From Rhizobium rhododendri (GTDB lineage Bacteria; Pseudomonadota; Alphaproteobacteria; Rhizobiales; Rhizobiaceae), in the NCBI RefSeq assembly GCF_007000325.2, contig NZ_CP117268.1, positions 1,302,001 through 1,366,000 on the forward strand: DNA of 64,000 nt, written 5' to 3'. The notes under the pieces were generated by a model. The model was not told where the DNA came from, made no database searches, and saw nothing but the letters and a program-made list of their open reading frames with translations. Shown here piece by piece: positions 54,678 through 62,015 of the stretch (positions are counted from its first letter, which is position 1; each line of letters starts with the position of its first letter). A program made the position numbers and the translations under genes.

Positions 54678-55058
54678 TCAGCGCAGTATCAGAATGTATC
54701 TCAGCGCCAAATCCGACCCTTTCAGCAGGCGAAGCCGAACAGGGGTGGGACGCATACGCAATGTCAGGACATAAGGAATGATGTCGTCGATCTGATCTTC
54801 GTCCTCGAACCGTTGCGCGACCAGAAAATTATTCATGCACTGGGCAATTTCATCGAAAAAGTCCGAACCCAGGACGGTTTCCCGACGAAGCCCGGCAAGA
54901 GATGATTCCGTCGCATTATAGCGTTCGACGATACCGTCTGCATTGAGGCCGACCACCCCGAATGCGAGGCTGTCGAACGTCGTGTCATCCATCTTTTCCA
55001 GAGCCAGCCCAGAAATACCTTCGAACGAAGCCGTCACCCTTGATCCCCACTCTGTCAC
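54678..55058 (-). CDS. pyp: Photoactive yellow protein (PYP) homologue
   Basis: A 126-residue PAS-fold protein that aligns with Halorhodospira halophila PYP from LEKMDDTTFDSLAFG onward with a constant offset of 5 through the chromophore site. The residues that hold p-coumaric acid are kept: Tyr47 (Tyr42 in PYP), Glu51 (Glu46) and the thioester Cys74 (Cys69, in FFDEIAQC). Tyr96 and Met102 match Tyr94 and Met100 after a 3-residue deletion. Thr50 and Arg52 are replaced by Ala55 and Leu57. The length equals the 125-residue family norm. No ATG is available; GTG at 55058 or GTG at 55037 must be used. First gene of the operon with the cyclase and ligase. Expected to be a cytosolic blue-light sensor. 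Confidence 0.88.
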   Translation of the reverse strand: MTEWGSRVTASFEGISGLALEKMDDTTFDSLAFGVVGLNADGIVERYNATESSLAGLRRETVLGSDFFDEIAQCMNNFLVAQRFEDEDQIDDIIPYVLTLRMRPTPVRLRLLKGSDLALRYILILR

Positions 55059-55262
55059 ATGGCCCCGTCGGAGCCAGCCCTGCAGAAATTAGCAGAACCT
55101 CCAAAGTGGTGGAATATCGTAAATTGACAAGAAGTGAAAACACAAACACTTAGCGGCCTCCGTGACGATCCGGGCGCCCTTAGGGATCGCGTCACAACCA
55201 TGGCAGAAACACCGGCGCGGCGCCGCGCCATCCAAGGGTGCAATTGACATCAGGGACTTGCC
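55059..55262. promoter_or_regulatory. Upstream region of pyp
   Basis: This 204-base gap between the EAL gene stop and the pyp start must hold the pyp promoter (leftward). It contains an imperfect inverted repeat, GTGACGATCC at 55162-55171 with GGATCGCGTCAC at 55184-55195 (a two-base bulge), which could be an operator for pyp or a terminator for the upstream EAL gene. No EcfG-type promoter is present. The promoter itself could not be assigned with confidence. Confidence 0.35.
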
Positions 55263-57053
55263 TCAAGCCGACCGATAAGTGTCGCCGGTGGCAGCCAGAC
55301 TCTTCTGCTGCGAATCATGCCAGCGTTCGAACTCGCGAGGCTTCAGCGGCTTTGCAAAGAGATAGCCCTGCGCCTCGTCGCAATGGATGCCGGCAAGAAT
55401 GTCCCGGGCTTTCCTGGTTTCCACACCCTCGGCGACGACGCGGTAGCCGAGGTCGTGGCTGAGGGAAATCATCGATCGCACGAGGTTGCGCTCGCGCGTT
55501 CCGTCTTCCAGGTTTCTGATGAAGGACCGGTCGATCTTGACGACGGTTGCCGGCAGCAGCTGGAGATAGGACAAGCTGCTGTAGCCGGTGCCGAAATCAT
55601 CGATGGAGAGACGGATGCCGGCCTCCGCCAGAGAGCGCAGCTTTTCCATTGCCTTTGCCGCGTCCTTCATGATCGAGCTTTCCGTCACCTCCAGCTCCAG
55701 CATCTCAACCGAAATTTCGTGGCGACGCAAAGCAAGACCGACCTGCTCGGCAAAGTCTTCCTCTTCCAGATTGGCTGCAGAGACGTTGACGGACAGCGGC
55801 ATATGCAGGCCGGTGTCCTTCCAGGCCCTTGTCTGGCGAAGGGCGGCATCCAGAACCCAGGCTGTCATTTTCCGCACATGCGGCGAATGCTCGACGATCG
55901 CCACAAACTCGCCGGGCGAGACGGCGCCAAAGTCCGGGTGGCGCCAGCGCAACAGCACTTCGGCCGCCACGCAGCGACCACTTGCAAGATCTATGCGCGG
56001 CTGGAACACGACCGACAATTGATTGTCTGAATCGAGAGCCGTGCCGAAATCCTCCAGCAACCGGAAGGCGCGTTCGTGCTTGGCGTGGCTGGAGGCCGAA
56101 AAAAGGCTGACCCGGGCCTCGATGCTACGTGCATCCTGGGCGGCACTGTTCAATTGCTGCAAAAGTTCCGCCGGGATGATTTTTCTGGCGATAAACGGCG
56201 CAACACCCATCACCGGCGTCATCACGAACCTGAGGCTCAATCCAGCTTCGATCTGCGCCAGCATAACGCCAAGTCTGGCAAGATATTTTTGTTTTCGGAC
56301 CGCTTTCGGAGCGATGAAAGCGAATTGCGTCGATGACACGTGATAGGTGGTTCTTGCGTGGCCGAGGGACAACCGGATGATCCGTCCGGCCTCCCGAATG
56401 CAGGTGTCTACATGGGCCGGACCCATCACCCGCGCGAGCGTATCGATCTGCGCGCTATCGGCAAGATCGACCAGAACGGCAAAACGTTGAAGCCCGCTGG
56501 CATCGTCCAGTACGAGGTCGGAAAGGTCGTCGAAGAACTGCACCCGGTTTGGCAGACCGCTGATCGGGTCGATCCGGCCGATGGAATGCTGCAGTTCGAT
56601 TTGCGACATTACCATCGCGGCGAGGTCCCGCAAGCCCGAAAGCTCTTCCTCCGTCGCGGTGCGCGGCTCCGTTCCAAGGACGCAGAGGGCGCCGAGGCCG
56701 TGCCCCTCGCGCGTTATCAAAGGGGCGCCGGCATAGAAGCGAATGCCGCTTTTGCCAAGAACGCTTTCCCGGTAGCAACTGTCCCCTGCCATATCCGGAA
56801 TGACCAACAGGTCCTTGGATTCCGCCACTTGCGCGCACGGCGCGCGATCCCGAGGAATGGAGTCGTGATCGACGCCGACGCGGGATTTGAACCATTGCCG
56901 ATCGACGTCTGTCAGTGACACGGCAGCGATCGGTAGATTGAAAATTTTGCTTGCCATTCGCGTTATGCGATCAAAATTTTCACTGGCTGGCGTATCGAGA
57001 AGCCCGAGATTGTATAGCGCCTCGAGGCGCTCTTGCTCTGTTGAGTTTGTCAT
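55263..57053 (-). CDS. GAF-degenerate GGDEF-EAL cyclic-di-GMP phosphodiesterase
   Basis: A 596-residue cytosolic protein: N-terminal GAF domain (about residues 20-160, FNLPIAAVSLTDVDRQWFKSRVG to GHGLGALCVLG), a degenerate GGDEF domain (165-320, the active site reduced to VSSTQFAF) and a complete EAL domain (335-580). EAL catalytic motifs are present: AAEVLLRWRHP, SVNVSAANL, LELEVTESS, IDDFGTGYSSL, VKIDRSFI, VVAEGVET and QGYLFAKPL. It should degrade cyclic-di-GMP, with the dead GGDEF as a possible GTP sensor. It lies upstream of pyp on the same strand, 204 bases away, giving the locus both a cyclase and a phosphodiesterase. Confidence 0.9.
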   Translation of the reverse strand: MTNSTEQERLEALYNLGLLDTPASENFDRITRMASKIFNLPIAAVSLTDVDRQWFKSRVGVDHDSIPRDRAPCAQVAESKDLLVIPDMAGDSCYRESVLGKSGIRFYAGAPLITREGHGLGALCVLGTEPRTATEEELSGLRDLAAMVMSQIELQHSIGRIDPISGLPNRVQFFDDLSDLVLDDASGLQRFAVLVDLADSAQIDTLARVMGPAHVDTCIREAGRIIRLSLGHARTTYHVSSTQFAFIAPKAVRKQKYLARLGVMLAQIEAGLSLRFVMTPVMGVAPFIARKIIPAELLQQLNSAAQDARSIEARVSLFSASSHAKHERAFRLLEDFGTALDSDNQLSVVFQPRIDLASGRCVAAEVLLRWRHPDFGAVSPGEFVAIVEHSPHVRKMTAWVLDAALRQTRAWKDTGLHMPLSVNVSAANLEEEDFAEQVGLALRRHEISVEMLELEVTESSIMKDAAKAMEKLRSLAEAGIRLSIDDFGTGYSSLSYLQLLPATVVKIDRSFIRNLEDGTRERNLVRSMISLSHDLGYRVVAEGVETRKARDILAGIHCDEAQGYLFAKPLKPREFERWHDSQQKSLAATGDTYRSA

Positions 57054-57316
57054 GGGAAATCTGTTCAAGCTGACGCTCCAATGCGTCTGATCACAAGCTA
57101 ACACCTGTCGATTATCGATTACAGAAGAAAGCATATCTTATTTTAACAATGTGCCAGATGAGGCGCTTCACCGGCAATTCCAAGCATTTCATCGCCTATT
57201 GGCCTTGCTCCGGCCTGTCGGCGCCGGAGCCGCCGTTCCCTCGATGTTCGATACAAACGCTTTTGCTTTGCCGACAAGGCTGCTAGAGGGCGGCGTTTTG
57301 AAGCAAGGAAAAGATT

Positions 57317-57556
57317 ATGAAAATGCTGGTTCGCCTGATCCTCGTCATCGTCATCGCACTGGTCGCGACGGTCGGTTTTCGCTGGTATCGCTACGTCACC
57401 AACACCGACAGCCCCTATGATGAAGTCGGCATCACGCTCAATTCCTCCATGCCCGCCCCGATCAACGCCTGGGGCTGCGCGCGCCTGAAGACGACGTTTT
57501 CCAACAACCTGCCCCCATACGGCTGCGCCGCTGCCGACGGCAAGAGCTGGAAGTAG
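57317..57556 (+). CDS. Small exported or membrane protein
   Basis: A 79-residue protein: membrane or signal helix LVRLILVIVIALVATVGF, then a conserved-looking periplasmic part with two cysteines (AWGCARLKTTFSNNLPPYGCAA), probably disulphide-linked. AAGGAAAAGATT is a clear ribosome site. No family name known to me. It is divergent from the EAL gene and upstream of the GntR unit. An antisense frame of 176 codons over the same DNA is judged to be a shadow. Confidence 0.7.
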   Translation: MKMLVRLILVIVIALVATVGFRWYRYVTNTDSPYDEVGITLNSSMPAPINAWGCARLKTTFSNNLPPYGCAAADGKSWK

Positions 57557-57732
57557 GCTCGGTCTTTTAAAACAAATAGTCATTTGCACCGTGCGCCCAT
57601 CCAAGCGCGCTGCAGCATCTGCCGGGGCAGCCAATCCCGGCAGCACGCTTGAGCCGACCCGGCTCGGGCACATTTGCGGCCTAAGCGCTTAGCCCAATAA
57701 TTATGCAATTTCATGGATGCACAAAAAAGCGC

Positions 57733-57783
57733 TTGACGCCTCGCTGCAACGTGGCTTGAATGGAACCAATCAAACATTGGTTC
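57733..57783 (+). promoter_or_regulatory. GntR gene promoter with perfect operator palindrome
   Basis: A promoter TTGACG (57733-57738), 17 bases, TTGAAT (57756-57761) is followed at once by an inverted repeat GAACCAAT-N5-ATTGGTTC (57763-57783, 8-base perfect arms). The repeat covers the expected transcription start, a typical autorepression layout for a GntR/FadR protein. It also decides the start codon of the next gene, since the in-frame ATG at 57760 would place the repeat inside the coding region. Confidence 0.7.
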
Positions 57784-57798
57784 GCCTTGAGCTGGAAT

Positions 57799-58530
57799 AT
57801 GACCGTGAGCAACCTGCCGGAAAATTCGACCTATGCTCTGGAACGGCTGAGAGGCCTGCTGCACTCGGGCGAGCTCGATGCAGACGGCAAGCTGCCCACC
57901 GAGCGGGCGCTGTCGGAACAGTTCGACGTCAGCCGTCGCGCCCTGCGCAGGGCTCTCGAGGTGCTGGAGGCAGAGGGTTTGATCTGGCGCAAGCAGGGAT
58001 CCGGCACCTATGCCGGACCGCGCCCCGATGGCTGGAGCGAGCACGTCGGCTCGATCGTCGCCAGCACCGATATTACGGAAATCATGGAAGTCCGCTTGCG
58101 GATCGAACCGCAATTGGCCCAGCTTGCCGCGATCCGCGCCAAGGACATTTCGATCAGGCGCATGTACGAACTGGCGCAAAAGATCTACCGCAGCGACGAT
58201 GCGGACGGTCGGGAATTGTGGGACGGCGCCCTGCACCGGCTGATCGCCCAGAGCGCCGGTAACCAGTTCTTCCTGACGATTTTCGACTTTATCAATCACG
58301 TTCGCCAGGACGAAGCGTGGCAAACCATTCGCGAATTGGCCCGCAGCAACAGCCGCACGCGGGAGCGGACCCACGATCAGCATCGGGCCATCATCGACGC
58401 GATCGCGGCACGCGACCCGATGGGCGCCGCCGAAGCGATGCGACAGCACCTTTTGCTGCTGCAGGAAAGCCTGATCCGCGTCACCTCCTTCGACGCCCAA
58501 CTGCCGGCACTGCGGCAAGAGGATGCCTGA
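57799..58530 (+). CDS. GntR/FadR-family transcriptional regulator
   Basis: A 243-residue regulator with a winged helix (LPTERALSEQFDVSRRALRRALEVLEAEGLIWRKQGSGTY) and an all-helical FadR/FCD effector domain with its metal- or ligand-binding residues (EVRLRIEPQLAQLAA, ELWDGALHRLIAQSAGN, DQHRAIIDAIAARD). Start ATG 57799 is favoured over 57760 because of the operator. It lies 69 bases upstream of the peptide transporter operon, its probable target besides itself. Confidence 0.9.
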   Translation: MTVSNLPENSTYALERLRGLLHSGELDADGKLPTERALSEQFDVSRRALRRALEVLEAEGLIWRKQGSGTYAGPRPDGWSEHVGSIVASTDITEIMEVRLRIEPQLAQLAAIRAKDISIRRMYELAQKIYRSDDADGRELWDGALHRLIAQSAGNQFFLTIFDFINHVRQDEAWQTIRELARSNSRTRERTHDQHRAIIDAIAARDPMGAAEAMRQHLLLLQESLIRVTSFDAQLPALRQEDA

Positions 58531-58599
58531 GGCAGCATTGAGAATACCACAGATGGATCCGGCCTTGACCGGACCGCGCCATAAACAGGGGAAACAAAA

Positions 58600-60108
58600 A
58601 TGAAAATCGCCAAATTTCTATCGCTCCTCTCCATCGGCACCCTCTGCGCCCTGCCGGCGCTCGGTGCCGAGCTAAAAATCGGGCTGCAGGACGACGCCGA
58701 TGTGCTCGACCCCGCCCAATCCCGTACCTTCGTCGGCCGCATCGTCTATACGGCCTTGTGCGACAAGCTGGTCGATGTGACGCCGAAGCTCGAGTTCGTT
58801 CCGCAGCTGGCGACAGCCTGGAAGTGGTCGGCTGATGGCAAGGAGCTGACGATGACGCTACGCCAGGGCGTCAAGTTCCACGACGGCACACCCTTCAACG
58901 CCCAGGCTGTCGTAGACGATATCCAGCGCAACAAGACGATGCCGGAATCGCGACGTAAGAGCGAACTCTCCTCCGTCACCAACATCGAGGCAACCAGCGA
59001 ATACGAGGTGAAGTTCACGCTGAAAGCGCCGGATGTGACACTGCTTGCCCAGCTCTCCGACCGCGCCGGCATGATGGTGTCGCCCACAGCCGCCAAGGCC
59101 GCCGGTGCAAAATTCGGAGATCATCCCGTCTGCTCCGGCCCGTTCAAGTTCGTCGAGCGGGTGCAACAGGACCGCATCGTGCTTGAGAAGTTCCAGGACT
59201 ACTGGAACAAGGACAATATCTTCATCGACAAGATTACCTATCTTCCGATCCCGGACACGACAGTGCGCCTCGCCAATCTGCGCTCGGGCGATCTCGACAT
59301 GATCGAGCGCGTTTCAGCCACCGATGTGGCGACGGTCAAGGGCGACCCCAAGCTCGCCTATGCCGACGCCGTCGGCACGGGCTGGCTCGGCATCTACGCC
59401 AACATCGGCAACGGTCCGCGCGCCAAGAACCCGATGGGTGAGGACAAGCGGTTGCGCCAGGCATTCTCGCTTGCCATCGACCGGGAGGCGGCAATGCAGA
59501 TCGTCTTCGACGGCACGGCGCTGGCCGGAAACCAGCCGTTTTCGCCCAATAGCCCCTGGTTCGACAAGGATATCCCGGTGCCCGCCCGCGATGTGGACAA
59601 GGCCAAAGCCCTGATCAAGGCGGCCGGCTTTGAGCGCGTGCCCGTAGAAATCGCCGTCACCAACGATCCCGTCACCCTGCAGATGATGCAGATCATCCAG
59701 TCGATGGTCGCCGAAGCCGGCTTCGACGTAACGCTGAAGCCGACGGAATTCGCCACCCTGCTCGATGCCCAGACGGCCGGAAACTATCAGCTCAGCCGCT
59801 CCGACTGGTCGGGACGGGCCGATCCGGATGGTAACATCCAGCAGTTCGTTACCACCGGCGCCGGACTGAACGATTCCAAGTACAGCAACCCCGAGGTCGA
59901 CAAGCTGCTGGTCGAAGCTCGCCAGTCGCAAGACGCCGCAGTCCGCAAGCAAAAATACAATGCGGCGCTCGCCATCCTCAACGATGAATTGCCGATCATC
60001 TATCTCGGCCATTCCGCCTGGATCTGGGCCTACAACAAGGCCGTCACCGGCTTTGTCCCCTCGCCTGATGGCATGATCCGCATGGTCGGCGTCAAGAAGA
60101 GCGGCTAA
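58600..60108 (+). CDS. ABC solute-binding protein, family 5 (peptide/glutathione type)
   Basis: A 502-residue periplasmic binding protein of the oligopeptide class. Sec signal MKIAKFLSLLSIGTLCALPALGAE; family segments LRQGVKFHDGTPFNAQAVVDDI and CSGPFKFVERVQQDRIVLEKF, and a C-terminal WSGRADPDGNIQQFV typical of glutathione (GsiB)-like proteins. GGGGAAACAAAA precedes the ATG. With the gamma-glutamyltransferase gene downstream, a gamma-glutamyl peptide or glutathione is the likely ligand. Confidence 0.9.
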   Translation: MKIAKFLSLLSIGTLCALPALGAELKIGLQDDADVLDPAQSRTFVGRIVYTALCDKLVDVTPKLEFVPQLATAWKWSADGKELTMTLRQGVKFHDGTPFNAQAVVDDIQRNKTMPESRRKSELSSVTNIEATSEYEVKFTLKAPDVTLLAQLSDRAGMMVSPTAAKAAGAKFGDHPVCSGPFKFVERVQQDRIVLEKFQDYWNKDNIFIDKITYLPIPDTTVRLANLRSGDLDMIERVSATDVATVKGDPKLAYADAVGTGWLGIYANIGNGPRAKNPMGEDKRLRQAFSLAIDREAAMQIVFDGTALAGNQPFSPNSPWFDKDIPVPARDVDKAKALIKAAGFERVPVEIAVTNDPVTLQMMQIIQSMVAEAGFDVTLKPTEFATLLDAQTAGNYQLSRSDWSGRADPDGNIQQFVTTGAGLNDSKYSNPEVDKLLVEARQSQDAAVRKQKYNAALAILNDELPIIYLGHSAWIWAYNKAVTGFVPSPDGMIRMVGVKKSG

Positions 60109-60116
60109 TCGAGCCA

Positions 60117-60141
60117 GCCGCGCGGGGAACTCTCGCGCGGC
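60117..60141 (+). terminator. Intercistronic hairpin after binding-protein gene
   Basis: Eight-base perfect arms (GCCGCGCG at 60117-60124 with CGCGCGGC at 60134-60141) around a 9-base loop, directly after the binding-protein stop and 25 bases before the permease ATG. Same place and probable purpose as the hairpins at 11815, 26572 and 34556. Confidence 0.65.
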
Positions 60142-60165
60142 CGATGCAAAAGGTTGGGATCGGCC

Positions 60166-61113
60166 ATGTACACCTACATCGGAAAGAGACTGCTCGTCGC
60201 CATACCGACGCTCATCATCATCTCGATCTTCGTCTTTTCGCTGCAGAAGCTTTTGCCCGGCGATCCCGTCCTTGCCATGGCGGGCGAAGAGCGGGACCCG
60301 CAGGTCATAGAATTCCTGCGTGAGAAATACCGGCTGAACGATCCCGTCGTCTATCAATACGGGTACTGGCTGGGCGCGGTGCTCAAGGGCGACCTTGGCA
60401 TCTCGCTGCGCACCAACCAGCCCGTCCTCACCCTGGTCGCCCAGAAACTGCCGGTGACCTTGCAGCTGGCCATCATGTCGATGATTTTTGCCGTCGTCAT
60501 CGGCATTCCGATGGGCATCCTCGCGGCCGTCAAGCGCAACACGATCATCGACTTTTTCGCCAACATCGTCGCGTTGTGCGGCCTGTCGATCCCGAATTTC
60601 TGGCTCGGCATCATGTTGATCCTGCTGATTTCGGTAAAGCTCGGCTGGCTGCCGGCCTCCGGCTACCAGCCCTTCTTCGACGATCCGCTGCAATCGATCA
60701 AGACGATGCTGATGCCCGCCTTCGTGCTGGGCAATGCGCTGGCGGCAACCCTGATGCGCCACACACGATCCTCCATGCTGAGCGTGCTCAGCGCCGATTA
60801 CATCCGAACGGCGCGCGCCAAGGGTCTCAAGGAATCTGCCGTGGTATTGCAGCATACGTTTCGCAATGCGCTGCTGCCGATCATCACCGTCAGTGCCCTG
60901 CTGTTCGGCGAACTGCTGGCGGGCGCGGTGCTGACCGAGCAGATCTTCACCATTCCCGGCTTCGGCAAGCTGATCGTCGATGCCGTCTTCAACCGCGACT
61001 ATGCGGTCGTCCAGGGCGTGGTGCTCTGCACCGCCGTGGGCTTCATTTTCATGAACCTCGTTGCCGACGTGTTTTCCGTCCTTCTCAATCCGAGACTAAG
61101 GGCCGCCCTATGA
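60166..61113 (+). CDS. ABC transporter permease, DppB/GsiC type
   Basis: A 315-residue inner-membrane permease. N-terminal helix LLVAIPTLIIISIFVFSLQKLLPGDPV, family periplasmic segment LREKYRLNDPVVYQYGYWLG, and EAA loop YIRTARAKGLKESAVVLQHTFRNALLPI. The ATG at 60166 replaces an in-frame TTG at 60154. Its stop overlaps the next start (ATGA at 61110). Confidence 0.9.
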   Translation: MYTYIGKRLLVAIPTLIIISIFVFSLQKLLPGDPVLAMAGEERDPQVIEFLREKYRLNDPVVYQYGYWLGAVLKGDLGISLRTNQPVLTLVAQKLPVTLQLAIMSMIFAVVIGIPMGILAAVKRNTIIDFFANIVALCGLSIPNFWLGIMLILLISVKLGWLPASGYQPFFDDPLQSIKTMLMPAFVLGNALAATLMRHTRSSMLSVLSADYIRTARAKGLKESAVVLQHTFRNALLPIITVSALLFGELLAGAVLTEQIFTIPGFGKLIVDAVFNRDYAVVQGVVLCTAVGFIFMNLVADVFSVLLNPRLRAAL

Positions 61114-61994
61114 GCACGATCAACCCCGTCGCTTCCATCCCGGTTTCAACCGCCAGCCCGCGCTCGACCAACCGCGCATGGCGCAAGCTCAAAGCCAACA
61201 AGGGCGCGCTCATTGGGCTTGTCATCATCCTGTTCTTTGTCGTCATGGCGATTGCAGCACCCCTCCTGCCCATCCCCAATCCTATCGCCACCAGCTGGTC
61301 TTCCATCCGCAAGGCACCCTCAGCGGCCCATTGGCTGGGCACCGACGACATCGGTCGCGACATCCTTTCGCGCATGATCTGGGGCGCGCGGGCGTCGCTG
61401 ATGGCCGGCATCTTCTCGGTGGCCATCGCAGTCGTCATCGGCGTGCCGCTCGGCCTTATCTCCGGCTATTTCGGCGGCTGGATCGACATGATCATCTCGC
61501 GTGTGACGGAAGCGTTTCTCGCCATGCCTTTCCTGATCATGGCCATCGCGCTTGCCGCCTTCCTCGGACCAAGCCTCACCAACGCCATGATTGCCATCGG
61601 CCTCTCCGCCATGCCCGTCTTCATCCGCCTGACGCGCGGCCAGGTGATGGCCGTCAAGACCGAGGAATATGTCGAAGGCGCCCGCTCGATCGGTCTTCGT
61701 CACTTCAGCATCATCACCCGCTACATCCTGCCCAACGTGCTCGCCCCGATCCTCGTACAGGCCACCCTAACCATCGCGACGGCAATCATTGCCGAGGCGA
61801 GCCTCTCATTCCTCGGCCTCGGCCAGCAGCCGCCGGCACCGAGCTGGGGCTCCATGCTCAACGTCGCCAAGAACTTTCTCGGCCAGGCGCCGTGGATGGC
61901 CATGTGGCCTGGAGCGGCGATCTTCCTCGTCGTTATCGGTTTCAATCTTCTCGGCGACGGACTTCGCGATGCCCTCGACCCGCGCGATGCCTGA
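61110..61994 (+). CDS. ABC transporter permease, DppC/GsiD type
   Basis: A 294-residue permease with the cytoplasmic N-terminal tail NRAWRKLKANKGALIG, then HWLGTDDIGRDILSRMIWGARASL and the EAA loop YVEGARSIGLRHFSIITRYILPNVLAP, ending with SFLGLGQQPPAPSWG. It is translationally coupled to the DppB-type gene by a 4-base overlap. The ATPase genes of this transporter are not in the window and probably lie further right. Confidence 0.9.
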   Translation: MSTINPVASIPVSTASPRSTNRAWRKLKANKGALIGLVIILFFVVMAIAAPLLPIPNPIATSWSSIRKAPSAAHWLGTDDIGRDILSRMIWGARASLMAGIFSVAIAVVIGVPLGLISGYFGGWIDMIISRVTEAFLAMPFLIMAIALAAFLGPSLTNAMIAIGLSAMPVFIRLTRGQVMAVKTEEYVEGARSIGLRHFSIITRYILPNVLAPILVQATLTIATAIIAEASLSFLGLGQQPPAPSWGSMLNVAKNFLGQAPWMAMWPGAAIFLVVIGFNLLGDGLRDALDPRDA

Positions 61995-62015
61995 TAACTC
62001 TCAAAGGACTTTGCC

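Noticed and set aside
55162..55195. Operator for pyp
   Set aside because: The inverted repeat is imperfect (two-base bulge) and could equally be a terminator, so no operator is claimed.
57143..57673. 176-codon antisense ORF
   Set aside because: It covers a small rightward gene with a clear ribosome site and membrane helix, and shows no domain.
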